Positions 23,276 to 32,195 of a stretch of DNA of 64,000 nt are shown here, piece by piece. The DNA lies in NCBI RefSeq assembly GCF_004765805.1, contig NZ_SBIU01000003.1:372001-436000 (forward strand), read 5' to 3'. Made by a program: the position numbers and the translations under genes. The notes under the pieces are model-generated. The model made no database searches and was not told the DNA's origin. It saw nothing but the letters and a program-made list of their open reading frames with translations. Positions within the stretch are counted from its first letter, which is position 1, and each line of letters opens with the position of its first letter. This DNA comes from Halorussus halobius. GTDB taxonomy: Archaea > Halobacteriota > Halobacteria > Halobacteriales > Haladaptataceae.

Positions 23276-23410
23276 TCACTGGATGTACGAGGGGTCTTCC
23301 TCGTCGCAGTTCTGTTCGTGTTGCTCGGCGTCGGCCTCGTCGTCGAACATCATCCCGCACCCCTCACACCGGTACCACGTCGCGCCGTCGCGCTCGGTCG
23401 TCTCGACCAT
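23276..23410 (-). CDS. 44-aa zinc-finger protein (DUF7128-like)
   Basis: The protein reads MVETTERDGATWYRCEGCGM with HEQNC near residue 31 in the second half, giving three Cys and one His (C-x2-C...H-x3-C), a classic small zinc finger. It matches a haloarchaeal family I know as DUF7128. It lies between two inverted copies of the dispersed repeat and beside tandem repeats, an unusual setting for a conserved gene. Confidence 0.75.
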   Translation of the reverse strand: MVETTERDGATWYRCEGCGMMFDDEADAEQHEQNCDEEDPSYIQ

Positions 23411-23478
23411 ATTTGTCGGTACGCGTTCGCTCGACTAATCCCTTGCCCCGAGGAACCGGCGGGTGTGATATTCGAGTC

Positions 23479-23568
23479 GGGGCGAGGGTGGGCTGTGTGG
23501 AGTTTCGAGGGGCGGCGAGGATGGGCTATGTCGGGTTTCCAGGGGCGGCGAGGATGGGACGAATCGAG
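23479..23568. repeat. 30-33-bp imperfect tandem repeat, three units
   Basis: Three successive units start GGGGCGAGGGTGGG or GGGGCGGCGAGGATGGG and include GGAGTTTCGA or GGGTTTCCA. The last runs into copy 3 of the dispersed repeat. Confidence 0.6.
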
Positions 23569-23801
23569 CTAGCTATCGCCTCGACAAATGAGTGACCGCA
23601 CCCGCACCGCACAGCACCGCCCCGCAACAGCACAGCACAGCACCGCAACCGCCCAGCACCGCAGCCGCGAGAGCCTCGTCCTCCCCAGCCGCTTGCGTTG
23701 CTCGCGGTGCTGCGCTACTCAGCCCTCGCACGAGTTGGCGTGACCACGAGGGTCACGCCAGCGCGCGCCGACCGTAGAAAATCGAATCAGCGTGCGCCGA
23801 C
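23567..23801 (+). repeat. Dispersed intergenic repeat, copy 3
   Basis: It starts AGCTAGCTATCGCCTCGAC, has an expanded CAGCACCGC-rich tract, and ends with two spaced AGCG(C/T)GCGCCGAC words. The family stem here is GGCGTGACC/GGTCACGCC, differing from copy 1 by a paired change. It lies upstream of the AAA ATPase gene. Confidence 0.75.
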
Positions 23802-23916
23802 GTGGACCGGCCAGTACTCCCGAGACGAGCGTCCATCGATACGACCGACCCGAAAGTCGACTCGCCGACGCGACGGGAGGGGAACCCTCAAGGCCAAAGC
23901 GGACAGAGGAGTTGAC

Positions 23917-26139
23917 ATGACGACGAAGGGTTCCGCCGCGGTCGAGTTGACCGTCCAGGGCGCGGAGAAGCGAGACGCGGGCCGGGGAATCGCCCGCGTC
24001 CCCGAGTCGGCCCGGTCGACGCTCGGCGTGCTGAGCGGCGACACCGTGGTCGTGGAGGGCGAGCGCGAGACGGTCGTGAAGGTGTGGCCGGCCGGCCCCG
24101 ACGTGGCAGGCGGGACCGTCCAGATCGACGGCGAGACGCGGGCCAACGCGGGCGTGAGCATCGGCGACGCCGTGACGGTCCGGCCCGTCTCCATCGAGGA
24201 CGCGAACTCGGTCGCGCTCGCGCCGACCGCGACGTTCGAGGCCGACGACCGCGATACGCTGGTGACGGCGCTCAAGCGCACGCTCCGGGACAGGCCAGTC
24301 AAGGAGGGCGAGCGCGTCCGCATCGAGCGCCTCGGCGACTACGGCACCTTCCACGTCGCCGGGACCGACCCCGACGGCGTGGTCCGCGTGACCGACGATA
24401 CGTCCGTGACGGTCTCGGGCGTCTCGACGCCGTCCTCCGGCTCCGGCACCCGCGCCGGCTCGGGAACCGGCGGCTCCGGGAGCGTCTCCATCCCGGTCGG
24501 CGGCGGGCCGGCCGGCGGAGAGGACGCCCCGCCGGACACCACGGGTGCGACCTACGAGGACATCGGCGGGCTCGACGACGAGATCGAGCGCGTCCGCGAG
24601 ATGGTCGAGTTGCCGCTCTCGAACCCGCAGATATTCCAGCGGGTCGGCATCACGCCCCCGAAGGGCGTGTTGCTGTACGGCCCGCCCGGCACGGGCAAGA
24701 CCCTCATCGCGAAAGCGGTGGCCAACGAGGTCGACGCCCACTTCATCACCGTCTCCGGCCCGGAGATAATGAGCAAGTACAAGGGCGAGAGCGAGGAGAA
24801 GCTCCGCGAGAAGTTCGAGGAGGCCCGCACGAACGCCCCGACCATAATCTTCTTCGACGAGATAGACGCCATCGCGGGCGAGCGCGACGAGGAGTCCGAC
24901 GTGGAAAATCGCGTGGTGGCCCAACTCCTCTCGCTGCTCGACGGACTGGAGGGCCGCGGACAGGTCATCGTCATCGGCGCGACCAACCGCGTCGACGCCA
25001 TCGACCCCGCGCTCCGCCGAGGCGGCCGGTTCGACCGCGAAATCGAGATCGGCGTGCCTGGCGAGTCCGGCCGGCGCGAGGTACTGGAGGTCCACACGCG
25101 CGGGATGCCCCTGGCCGACGACGTCGACCTGGACCACCTCGCGGCCACGACCCACGGCTTCGTCGGGGCGGACATGCAGGCGCTCTCGACCGAGGCCGCG
25201 ATGGCCGCGCTCCGGCGAGCCCGGGACGCCGGGGCCGACGAGCGGGCGCTGCTGGACGTCGAGGTCACGCGCGCGGACTTCGAGACCGCGATGGCGTCGG
25301 TCGAGCCCTCCGCGATGCGGGAGTTCGTGGCCGAAGCGCCCGGCGTCGGCTTCGAGGACGTGGGCGGACTCGAAGAGGCCAAGCAGACGCTGACCGAGGC
25401 GGTCGAGTGGCCGCTGGCGTATCGGAACCTGTTCGCGACGACCAACACCGACCCGCCGTCGGGCATCCTCCTCTTTGGCCCGCCGGGCACGGGCAAGACC
25501 CTGCTCGCGCGGGCGCTGGCCGGCGAGACCGACGTCAACTTCATCCACGTCGACGGGCCGGAGCTGCTCGACCGCTACGTCGGCGAGAGCGAGAAGGCCG
25601 TCCGGGAGATTTTCGACCGGGCGCGACAGGCCAGCCCCGCAATCGTGTTCCTCGACGAGATCGACGCCGTCGCCGGCGAGCGCGGTGCCGGGATGGGCGG
25701 CGGGGCGGGGGTCTCCGAGCGCGTGGTCTCCCAACTCCTCACCGAGATGGACGGCCTCGCCGAGAACCCCAACCTCGTCGTGCTCGCGGCGACCAACCGC
25801 CGGGACGCGATCGACCCCGCGCTCCTCCGGCCCGGCCGACTCGAAGAACACGTCGAGGTGCCCGCGCCCGACGCCGAGGGGCGGAAGGCTATCCTCGCGG
25901 TCCACGCCGAGGACAAGCCCCTCGGCGACGACGTGGACCTCGACGAACTCGCCGAGGAACTGGAGGGGTACACGGGTGCCGACCTCGAAGCCGTGGTCCG
26001 GGACGCCTCGATGCGAGCCATCCGGGAGGCCGCCGACGCGTGGGGCGTCGAGCAGGCCGACGAGAACGCCGACGAGATTCGCGTCCAGGACAAGCACTTC
26101 GAGGCCGCCGTCGAGAAGGTCCGCCCGTCGCTGGAGTGA
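23917..26139 (+). CDS. Cdc48/VAT-like AAA ATPase with two ATPase domains
   Basis: This 740-aa protein has an N-terminal double-psi barrel-like region (about 8-90) and a second substructure to about 165. A Gly/Ser-rich linker (172-200) leads to AAA domain D1, with Walker A GPPGTGKT at 255-262 and Walker B IIFFDEID at 310-317. D2 follows, with Walker A at 521-528 and Walker B IVFLDEID at 576-583. Arg-finger regions (ATNRVDAIDPALRRGGR and ATNRRDAIDPALLRPGR) are present. Such hexamers unfold proteins for the proteasome. The long linker and RLEEHVEV after the D2 fingers suggest a divergent paralogue. The ATG at 23917 is chosen because upstream is repeat DNA. Confidence 0.93.
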   Translation: MTTKGSAAVELTVQGAEKRDAGRGIARVPESARSTLGVLSGDTVVVEGERETVVKVWPAGPDVAGGTVQIDGETRANAGVSIGDAVTVRPVSIEDANSVALAPTATFEADDRDTLVTALKRTLRDRPVKEGERVRIERLGDYGTFHVAGTDPDGVVRVTDDTSVTVSGVSTPSSGSGTRAGSGTGGSGSVSIPVGGGPAGGEDAPPDTTGATYEDIGGLDDEIERVREMVELPLSNPQIFQRVGITPPKGVLLYGPPGTGKTLIAKAVANEVDAHFITVSGPEIMSKYKGESEEKLREKFEEARTNAPTIIFFDEIDAIAGERDEESDVENRVVAQLLSLLDGLEGRGQVIVIGATNRVDAIDPALRRGGRFDREIEIGVPGESGRREVLEVHTRGMPLADDVDLDHLAATTHGFVGADMQALSTEAAMAALRRARDAGADERALLDVEVTRADFETAMASVEPSAMREFVAEAPGVGFEDVGGLEEAKQTLTEAVEWPLAYRNLFATTNTDPPSGILLFGPPGTGKTLLARALAGETDVNFIHVDGPELLDRYVGESEKAVREIFDRARQASPAIVFLDEIDAVAGERGAGMGGGAGVSERVVSQLLTEMDGLAENPNLVVLAATNRRDAIDPALLRPGRLEEHVEVPAPDAEGRKAILAVHAEDKPLGDDVDLDELAEELEGYTGADLEAVVRDASMRAIREAADAWGVEQADENADEIRVQDKHFEAAVEKVRPSLE

Positions 26140-26155
26140 GCGACGGGCGTCGGCC

Positions 26156-26305
26156 TCAGAGGAAGACGCCGACGGTGCAGAGTGTGGCCCCGACCAAAAC
26201 GAGCGCCATACTCTCGAAGACGAACCGGCCGAGTAGCGTCAGTTCGATGCCGAGGAGTATCGCCTTCACGCCGAGATTCGAGGGTACGTCGGGTCGTTCT
26301 GGCAT
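26156..26305 (-). CDS. 49-aa small membrane protein
   Basis: The frame MPERPDVPSNLGVKAILLGI continues with two hydrophobic segments, around VKAILLGIELTLLG and MALVLVGATLCTVGVFL. It converges on the AAA ATPase gene with 16 nt between stops. The regular hydrophobic pattern and good start context suggest a real gene of unknown function. Confidence 0.5.
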   Translation of the reverse strand: MPERPDVPSNLGVKAILLGIELTLLGRFVFESMALVLVGATLCTVGVFL

Positions 26306-26435
26306 CGAGTTCTCGTCGGAAGACTAACCGAATCTGTCTTACGGTTCGCCGACCGCTCGCGCTCGAACTGCCAGGGCTCGCCGGTTTCGAGACCGCCCAC
26401 CCACCTTTAGGTCGCCGCCGCCCGACCGACCAAAC

Positions 26436-27017
26436 ATGGACCCGTTCGCTTCGCTCCGGCCCCGCCGAAGCCTCGCGCTCCCGCTCCTCGCATTCGCGGT
26501 CCCGACGCTGTACTTCGTCTACCGCGACGCGACCGGCGGCTGTCCCTCCGGTCGGCCGTGTCTCGGTGTCGCCCACGCCGGGTACGCGGTGGCCGCGCTC
26601 GCGGGGAGCTACCTCCTCGCGGTCGTCGTCACCTCGCTCGCGGACGTCCCGGCGCTGGCCGCCCGCCACCCGTACGCTCGGCTCGCGCTCCGGCCGACCG
26701 ACCGGACGTTGACGGTGCTCGCGGTCCTCGTCGTCGCCATCGCGAGCTACGTGCTCGCCACGCTGGTCGCGACGATTCCGCCGTGGCTCGACCGCGCGCT
26801 CGCGCCGCTGGGACTGGTCGTCGGCCTCCCGCTCGTCGTCGCCTATGGCGGGCTGACCGTCGTCGGGAGCGCGGTGTCGGTCGAGCCGTCGCTGGCGGTC
26901 CAGACGGCCGTGGTCGCGGCGTCGCTGGCCGCCACCGGCGTCTGGCTGCTCGGACTGGCGACCGGCATCGCGGGGCTGCTCGCGTCGGGCGGCGCGCTCG
27001 CCGGGGCGTCGCGGTAG
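26436..27017 (+). CDS. Hypothetical multi-pass membrane protein
   Basis: A 193-aa protein with about five membrane helices (around LALPLLAFAVPTLYFVY, AVAALAGSYLLAVVVTSL, TVLAVLVVAIASYVLATLV, GLVVGLPLVVAYGGLTVV and WLLGLATGIAGLLASGG). CPSGRPCLG in an outer or inner loop holds two Cys. A promoter-like CTTTAGG lies 25-31 nt before the ATG. No family was recognised. Confidence 0.65.
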   Translation: MDPFASLRPRRSLALPLLAFAVPTLYFVYRDATGGCPSGRPCLGVAHAGYAVAALAGSYLLAVVVTSLADVPALAARHPYARLALRPTDRTLTVLAVLVVAIASYVLATLVATIPPWLDRALAPLGLVVGLPLVVAYGGLTVVGSAVSVEPSLAVQTAVVAASLAATGVWLLGLATGIAGLLASGGALAGASR

Positions 27018-27131
27018 TCGCGGTACCCGCACGGTCGCGATTCCGCGTCGGACGGGCCGCCCGACTCGGCGGTAAACCGTAAACCATTTGCCCAAGCTTT
27101 TCACTCTCGGGCCCATAGCGTCGCCCAATCA

Positions 27132-28208
27132 ATGGATACGACGCCGCCTACCGAGCGCCGTGTCGATGCCGACCTCGACTGGTGTTTCGAGGCCGTCCAG
27201 GGAGTCTCGCGGACGTTCGCCATCACCATCGACGTGCTGGAGGAGCCGATGGCCTCCTACATCTGCGTCGGCTATCTGCTGTGTCGCGTCGCCGATACCG
27301 TCGAGGACGCGGGCCACATCCCGCCCGAGGAGCAGGCCAGACTGCTCGAACTGTACGACCGCGCGCTCGACCCCGACGACGAGACGACCGTCGCGGAGTT
27401 CCGCGAGGCGGTCGACCCGTGGCTGCCGGCCGAGCGCGACGAGGTCGACGAGGCCGACGCCGAGGACTGGAACGTGGTGGCGCGCGCGCCCCGCGTCGTC
27501 GCCACCTTCGAGTCGCTGGGCGAGGACGCCCGCGCGGCCATCTATCCACCGGTGAGCGAACTGGTCGGCGGGATGGCCGAGTTCGTCGACCGCTACGCCG
27601 ACGAGGGCGGGCTTCGCATCCGGACCATCGACGAACTCGAGGAGTACTGCTGGTACGCGGCCGGCACCGTGGGCGAACTCATCACCAACCTGCTGGCCCA
27701 GGACGTCGACGACCGGCGGGCCGAGGTGCTGCGGGCGAACGCCCGCGGGTTCGCGCTCTTGCTGCAACTGGTCAACGTCGCCAAGGACGTCTCCGACGAC
27801 TTCCGCGAGGAGAACAACGTCTACCTGCCGGCCGCGTGGCTCCGCGAACACGGCGTCAGCCCGTCGAACGTCACCGACCCCGAGAACCACACGGCGGTCG
27901 CGGGCGTCATCCGCCGGGTCACCGACCACGCGCGGGGCTACATGGACGACGCCCAGCGCTACCTCGAAGCGTTGCCCGAGTCGCGTGGCAACACCCTCGA
28001 AGCGTGGGCGATTCCCTACCTGCTCGCGGTCGGAACCAGCCGCGAACTGCTCGACCGGCCCGAGGACGTGGTCGAGGAGGGCGGCGTGAAGGTCTCGCGC
28101 TCGGAGGTGATGGGCCTGATTCAGCTGTTCAAGTCCCAGGACGTCGAGCGCGAGCAGATCGACGAACTCCGGGCGCAACTCGAAGACGAGTCGTTCTCGC
28201 CGTCGTAG
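27132..28208 (+). CDS. crtB: Phytoene/squalene synthase family protein
   Basis: This 358-aa protein has the trans-isoprenyl diphosphate synthase head-to-head motifs: SRTFAITIDVLEEPM near residue 30, the first Asp motif CRVADTVED and the second region NVAKDVSDDFREENNVYLP. In haloarchaea CrtB condenses two geranylgeranyl diphosphates to phytoene, the first step to C40 carotenoids and bacterioruberin. No carotenoid partner lies directly beside it; a phytoene-desaturase-like gene is 6 kb downstream. Start is the ATG at 27132. Confidence 0.9.
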   Translation: MDTTPPTERRVDADLDWCFEAVQGVSRTFAITIDVLEEPMASYICVGYLLCRVADTVEDAGHIPPEEQARLLELYDRALDPDDETTVAEFREAVDPWLPAERDEVDEADAEDWNVVARAPRVVATFESLGEDARAAIYPPVSELVGGMAEFVDRYADEGGLRIRTIDELEEYCWYAAGTVGELITNLLAQDVDDRRAEVLRANARGFALLLQLVNVAKDVSDDFREENNVYLPAAWLREHGVSPSNVTDPENHTAVAGVIRRVTDHARGYMDDAQRYLEALPESRGNTLEAWAIPYLLAVGTSRELLDRPEDVVEEGGVKVSRSEVMGLIQLFKSQDVEREQIDELRAQLEDESFSPS

Positions 28209-28227
28209 TCGCTCGGCGCGTTCGTCG

Positions 28228-28989
28228 TTACTCCGCGCGGTCGTCGAGCAGGTCCGCGAGCCGACTCAGGCACTCGTCGATGCCCTCGATTTCTCCCCGC
28301 TCGACCGCGTCACGTAGTCCGGCGGCCGCCTCGACCAGTTCGCCGAACGCGGCCAGCGGGTCGGTCGCGCCCGCGGGCAGATTCAGGGGCAGGCGCGCCA
28401 CGCTGTCGCCGAGCGCGAGCGGCGGGTCGGAGTTAGCTTCCTGCAACTGCTTGTAGTAGGTGAACTCCTCCCGGAGTTCGCGGAACCGCTCGGACTCGTC
28501 GTCGCCGAGCGCGTCGGGGTCGGGCGTGCCCTCGCCCGACCCGAGGTCGCGAATCTCCTCGGCGATGGCTTCGAGTTCGGCCTCTATCTCCCGGTCGGTC
28601 TCGCCCGCTCGCTGCGCGTTCGCCTCGGAGACGAGGCGTTCGAGTTCGTCGGCGAGCGCGTCGGTCGCGACGTCCCAACGCTGGTCGGCTCGCGGTCGGT
28701 CGTCGGCCGGGTCGAAGAGTACGCCGACCGCGTCCCCCGTGCAGTCGACTACGCTCCCGGCGTCGAGGGACGCCAGCAGGGCCTCGGCCTGCTCGCGCGT
28801 GAGCGCGGCTATCGGCTCGGCCGACGAGTCGTCGGCGTCGGCGAGCGCGGCGACCGCGTTGGTCCGTGGCACGGTCGCGGCCGACTCCTCGACCGCGAGC
28901 GGGTCGGGGAGACAGGCGTCGAGAATCGCCCGGTAGGCTGCCTGCCAGTCGGCGTCGCTCGACTCGAATCCCTCGAACGAATCGTCCAT
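28228..28989 (-). CDS. Hypothetical acidic protein
   Basis: A 253-aa soluble, very acidic protein. Recognisable stretches are ADWQAAYRAILDACLPDP at the N-terminus, a helical region with ETDREIEAELEAIAEEIRDL, and a C-terminal domain LPLNLPAGATDPLAAFGELV. It converges on crtB with 19 nt between the genes. Third-position GC and composition fit a real chromosomal gene. No family or function recognised. Confidence 0.65.
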   Translation of the reverse strand: MDDSFEGFESSDADWQAAYRAILDACLPDPLAVEESAATVPRTNAVAALADADDSSAEPIAALTREQAEALLASLDAGSVVDCTGDAVGVLFDPADDRPRADQRWDVATDALADELERLVSEANAQRAGETDREIEAELEAIAEEIRDLGSGEGTPDPDALGDDESERFRELREEFTYYKQLQEANSDPPLALGDSVARLPLNLPAGATDPLAAFGELVEAAAGLRDAVERGEIEGIDECLSRLADLLDDRAE

Positions 28990-29073
28990 ACTCGGGGGCC
29001 GAACGCTCGAAACTTAGTCGTTCCGCGAGCGCTCGCCGACGCGTGGTGGACTGTCACAGTTCCCGCAAAACTG

Positions 29074-29625
29074 ATGGTCGCCACGCGGCCCAGTTCACGC
29101 GTGCCCGACGAACGCCGACGAGCCGTCCTCGAAGCGGCCGTTACGAGCCTCGCTTCCGTCCTCCTCGCCGGCTGTACATCGACTGAAACTGAGCAATCCA
29201 GCACGGATTACACCAACGAGTCGGAAACCGACTCGACCAACACCGCATCGACCGCGGACACGTCGACACAATCCGCGGTCGACGACTACGGGCCGTGGGG
29301 CGTCGTGGTCGTCAACGACCTCGAAGCAGAGCGGACGGTGACAGTGCGCATCCTCACTTTCGACGGTGCTATCCACGACGAAACGGAGGTGACCGTCGCG
29401 GGCGGTGACGGGACGGAGGCCCTCTCCGTTTCCGAGCCCGGGACCTACACTCTCGAAGCGAGCACCGCCTCCGATGGTGCCACCATGGAGTTCGACGCGT
29501 GCAAGCTCAATTCGGACGCTGTGGTCGAACTCGGAAACGAGGACGAGCGACGAATCAGTCTCCACCAACGACACAGCGACCCTGGGGCCGGGACCACTAT
29601 CGACGACCCGTACGCGTGCGAGTGA
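29074..29625 (+). CDS. Putative lipoprotein
   Basis: This 183-aa protein has Arg residues (DERRRAVLEAAV) before a hydrophobic stretch ending in a lipobox-like SVLLAGC, then a long Ser/Thr-rich linker and a small beta-rich domain (GPWGVVVVNDLEAERTVTV to the end) with two Cys (in DACKLN and YACE). The Arg-rich start suggests Tat export with lipid anchoring. The ATG at 29074 or a GTG at 29101 could be the start. No specific family was recognised. Confidence 0.65.
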   Translation: MVATRPSSRVPDERRRAVLEAAVTSLASVLLAGCTSTETEQSSTDYTNESETDSTNTASTADTSTQSAVDDYGPWGVVVVNDLEAERTVTVRILTFDGAIHDETEVTVAGGDGTEALSVSEPGTYTLEASTASDGATMEFDACKLNSDAVVELGNEDERRISLHQRHSDPGAGTTIDDPYACE

Positions 29626-29647
29626 GCCGCCGAAGCCGGCGCGCGCC

Positions 29648-30508
29648 TCAGTACTCGTAGAAGCCCTGCCCGGTCTTCTTGCCCAAGTCCCCGGCGTCGA
29701 CCTTGCGCTTGAGCAGGTAGGCGGGCTTGTACCGGTCGCCCAGTTCCTCGTGGAGGGTCTGGCTGGCGTCCAGACAGATGTCCAGCCCGATGTGGTCGGC
29801 GAGTTCGAGCGGCCCCATCGGGACGTTCGTGCCGAGTTTCATCCCCTTGTCGACGTCCTCCTTGGAGGCGACGCCCTCGTCGTACGCCCGGATGCCCTCG
29901 TTGAGCCACGGCATCAGGATGCGGTTGGTGACGAAGCCGGGCTTGTCGTCGGACTCCCACGTCTCCTTGCCGAGGTCCTCCGCCAGGGCGTGGGCGAACT
30001 CGGTCACCTCGCCGTCGGTCTTCTCGCCGACCACGACCTCGACGCCCTTCATCACCGGCACGGGGTTCATGAAGTGGAGGCCCACGACCCGTTCCTCGCG
30101 GTCGGTGGCGGCCGCGATGGTCGTAATCGAGAGCGTCGAGGTGTTGGTCGCCAGCACCACGTCCTCGGGCACCGCCTCGTCGAGGTCAGCGAAGATGTCC
30201 CGCTTTATCTCCATGTCCTCGACGGCGGCCTCGACGACGACGTCGCAGTCCGCGAGGTCCGCGAGGTCGGTGGTGCCCGCGATGCGGTCGCGGGTCGCCT
30301 CGGCCTCGGCCTCGCTCAGTTTCTCCTTGGAGACGAACCGGTCCAAACTCTCCTCGATGGTGTCGAACCCGTCCTCGACGAACGCCTCCTTTATGTCGCG
30401 CATCACCACGTCGTACCCCGCCTGGGCCGCGACCTGCGCGATGCCGCTGCCCATCGTTCCCGCGCCGACGACGCCGACCGTCTCGATGCTGTCGAGCGTG
30501 CGTACCAT
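29648..30508 (-). CDS. hbd: 3-hydroxyacyl-CoA dehydrogenase
   Basis: This 286-aa enzyme has the NAD motif GVVGAGTMGSGIAQVAA, the catalytic-His segment VVGLHFMNPVPVMKGVEVV, and the C-terminal domain with PGFVTNRILMPWLNEGI and GPLELADHIGLDICLD. It oxidises 3-hydroxyacyl-CoA to 3-ketoacyl-CoA in fatty-acid or butanoate metabolism. Length matches stand-alone Hbd and there is no fused hydratase domain. Other acyl-CoA genes (43856, 36375, 38979) are scattered through the window, not in an operon with it. Confidence 0.92.
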   Translation of the reverse strand: MVRTLDSIETVGVVGAGTMGSGIAQVAAQAGYDVVMRDIKEAFVEDGFDTIEESLDRFVSKEKLSEAEAEATRDRIAGTTDLADLADCDVVVEAAVEDMEIKRDIFADLDEAVPEDVVLATNTSTLSITTIAAATDREERVVGLHFMNPVPVMKGVEVVVGEKTDGEVTEFAHALAEDLGKETWESDDKPGFVTNRILMPWLNEGIRAYDEGVASKEDVDKGMKLGTNVPMGPLELADHIGLDICLDASQTLHEELGDRYKPAYLLKRKVDAGDLGKKTGQGFYEY

Positions 30509-30618
30509 GGCCGGGGATTCTTCCGGCCGAGCCGTAAGCTTACCGAAGCGCGATTGGCGGGCGCGCCGGCCGGCCGCCTGCCGACGGGGTTTTCCGACGG
30601 GGCCCCCACTGCCTACGA

Positions 30619-31287
30619 GTGAATTCCGACGACGTCCTCCGGGAGTGGGCCGAGCGGTCGGGTGCGTACTCGCCGGACTACTACGCCTACTACGGCCCGA
30701 ACGAGACCAGCGAACTGGTTCGCGCCCGCCTCGACTCGTCGGTCGGAACCGACGCCGCCGTCCTCGAACTCGGCTGTAGCGCGGGTCGCCACCTCGCGCA
30801 CCTCCACGAACGGGGGTACGACGACCTCCACGGCGTCGACCTCAACGACGAGGCGTTCGACGTGATGGCCGATGCCTACCCCGACCTGTTCGACGCGGGG
30901 ACCTTCTACGCCGAGACCATCGAGGACGCGGCCGAGGCGTTCGCGGACGACCGCTTCGACGCGGTGTACTCGGTCGAGACCCTCCAGCACGTCCATCCGG
31001 ACCACGAGTGGGTGTTCGACGAACTCGCGCGAATCACCGGCGAACTGCTCGTGACCGTGGAAAACGAAGGCGGCCCGAACGGGACCACCGACCACCCGCC
31101 GGGCGAACGCGACGTCGAGGACGGCGGCGGCGGAGACGCCGACGCGCAGGACGTGAACTACGTCGAGGGCGACCTCCCGCTGTACTACCGGAACTGGAAG
31201 CGAGTGTTCGCCGAGCGGGGCTTCGAACAGGTCGAGTCGCGGACGACCGACCGCGACGTGTTCCGGGCGTTCCGTCCCGCGCAGTGA
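30619..31287 (+). CDS. SAM-dependent class I methyltransferase
   Basis: This 222-aa protein has motif I AAVLELGCSAGRHLAHL, an acidic loop GVDLNDEAFDVM and the later DRFDAVYSVETLQHVHPD, the layout of small-molecule class I methyltransferases. An insert around 155-185 is Gly/Asp-rich and not part of the core. The start is GTG at 30619. The methyl acceptor cannot be told from the sequence. Confidence 0.8.
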   Translation: MNSDDVLREWAERSGAYSPDYYAYYGPNETSELVRARLDSSVGTDAAVLELGCSAGRHLAHLHERGYDDLHGVDLNDEAFDVMADAYPDLFDAGTFYAETIEDAAEAFADDRFDAVYSVETLQHVHPDHEWVFDELARITGELLVTVENEGGPNGTTDHPPGERDVEDGGGGDADAQDVNYVEGDLPLYYRNWKRVFAERGFEQVESRTTDRDVFRAFRPAQ

Positions 31288-31412
31288 GTGCGGCCGGCGC
31301 GCACGCGACGGCGTCGTCGGACGCCCGTCGGACGGGCCGCCGGCTCCCGTTCGGCGCAGGCAAAAAATTCAAGCCCCGTCAGTGTGAGTCCGAACTAACC
31401 GGTGACCTCCCC

Positions 31413-32036
31413 GTGAGCCAACACGACGCCCCCGACGACGGAGACTCGAACGAGGTGGAGGAACTGACCGACATCCACTTCGTCGGCCCCGCGACCGCCG
31501 AGGTGCTCGCCGAGGCCGACTACGACGGCGCGGGCATCGCCGACAAGTCCGTCTCCTACGAGATGCTCGTCGACGCGGGCGTGAATCCCGGCGTCGCCGC
31601 GCGGCTCCGCAAGGAGCACTCGCTGGCGTGGTCGCTCGGGGCCGACGAGGGGTCGCTGGACGAGCGCTCCGAGAAGGTCCGGGGTCTCAAGGACGAAGAG
31701 CGGGCGTGGGTCGCCGCCAGCAGCGGCGACTGGGAGTCGCCCGACCCCGAGCCCCCCGGCCCGACCGAGGGCGACTGGACGCCGACCGGGGAGGCGACCA
31801 CCGACGGAAGCGGGGCCGCCGAGGCCGCCGAGGCGGCGTGGCGCGAGCGCAGCAGGCCCGACCCCGTGACCGACGTGCCGGGCGTCGACGAGTCGGTCGC
31901 CGCGGTACTCGCCAACGGCGGCGTCACCTCCGTCCGGAGTCTCGCCACGGCCGACCCCGAACACGTCGCCGACTCGCTGGGACTCGACGCCGAGCGCGTC
32001 ACCGAGTGGCGCGACCGGGCACGCGACCTCGCCTGA
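31413..32036 (+). CDS. Helix-hairpin-helix protein (DUF7409-like)
   Basis: This 207-aa protein has an N-terminal HhH-type domain (LTDIHFVGPATAEVLAEADY, residues about 16-70) and a second HhH at the C-terminus (VTDVPGVDESVAAVLANGGV, about 150-205), joined by a Pro/Gly-rich linker. Such pairs usually bind DNA without sequence specificity. It resembles a haloarchaeal family I think is DUF7409. The GTG at 31413 is chosen because the upstream frame overlaps the methyltransferase gene and looks non-coding. Confidence 0.7.
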   Translation: MSQHDAPDDGDSNEVEELTDIHFVGPATAEVLAEADYDGAGIADKSVSYEMLVDAGVNPGVAARLRKEHSLAWSLGADEGSLDERSEKVRGLKDEERAWVAASSGDWESPDPEPPGPTEGDWTPTGEATTDGSGAAEAAEAAWRERSRPDPVTDVPGVDESVAAVLANGGVTSVRSLATADPEHVADSLGLDAERVTEWRDRARDLA

Positions 32037-32195
32037 ACGACCGACCGGGGGAGAGCTTCGATTTTTACTATTCGAGTAGTAAGTAACTGGCCAGTGGAAA
32101 CGGCGTCAGTGGCACCCTCGACGCCTCTGAGACGGGTTCACAGTCGCGGGCGTCACCAGTAGACTCTTATGCGATGTTGTCCCAGATTACAACGA

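Noticed and set aside
23719-26097. 792-aa frame antisense to the AAA ATPase gene
   Set aside because: Pure shadow of a GC-rich gene; no recognisable motif.
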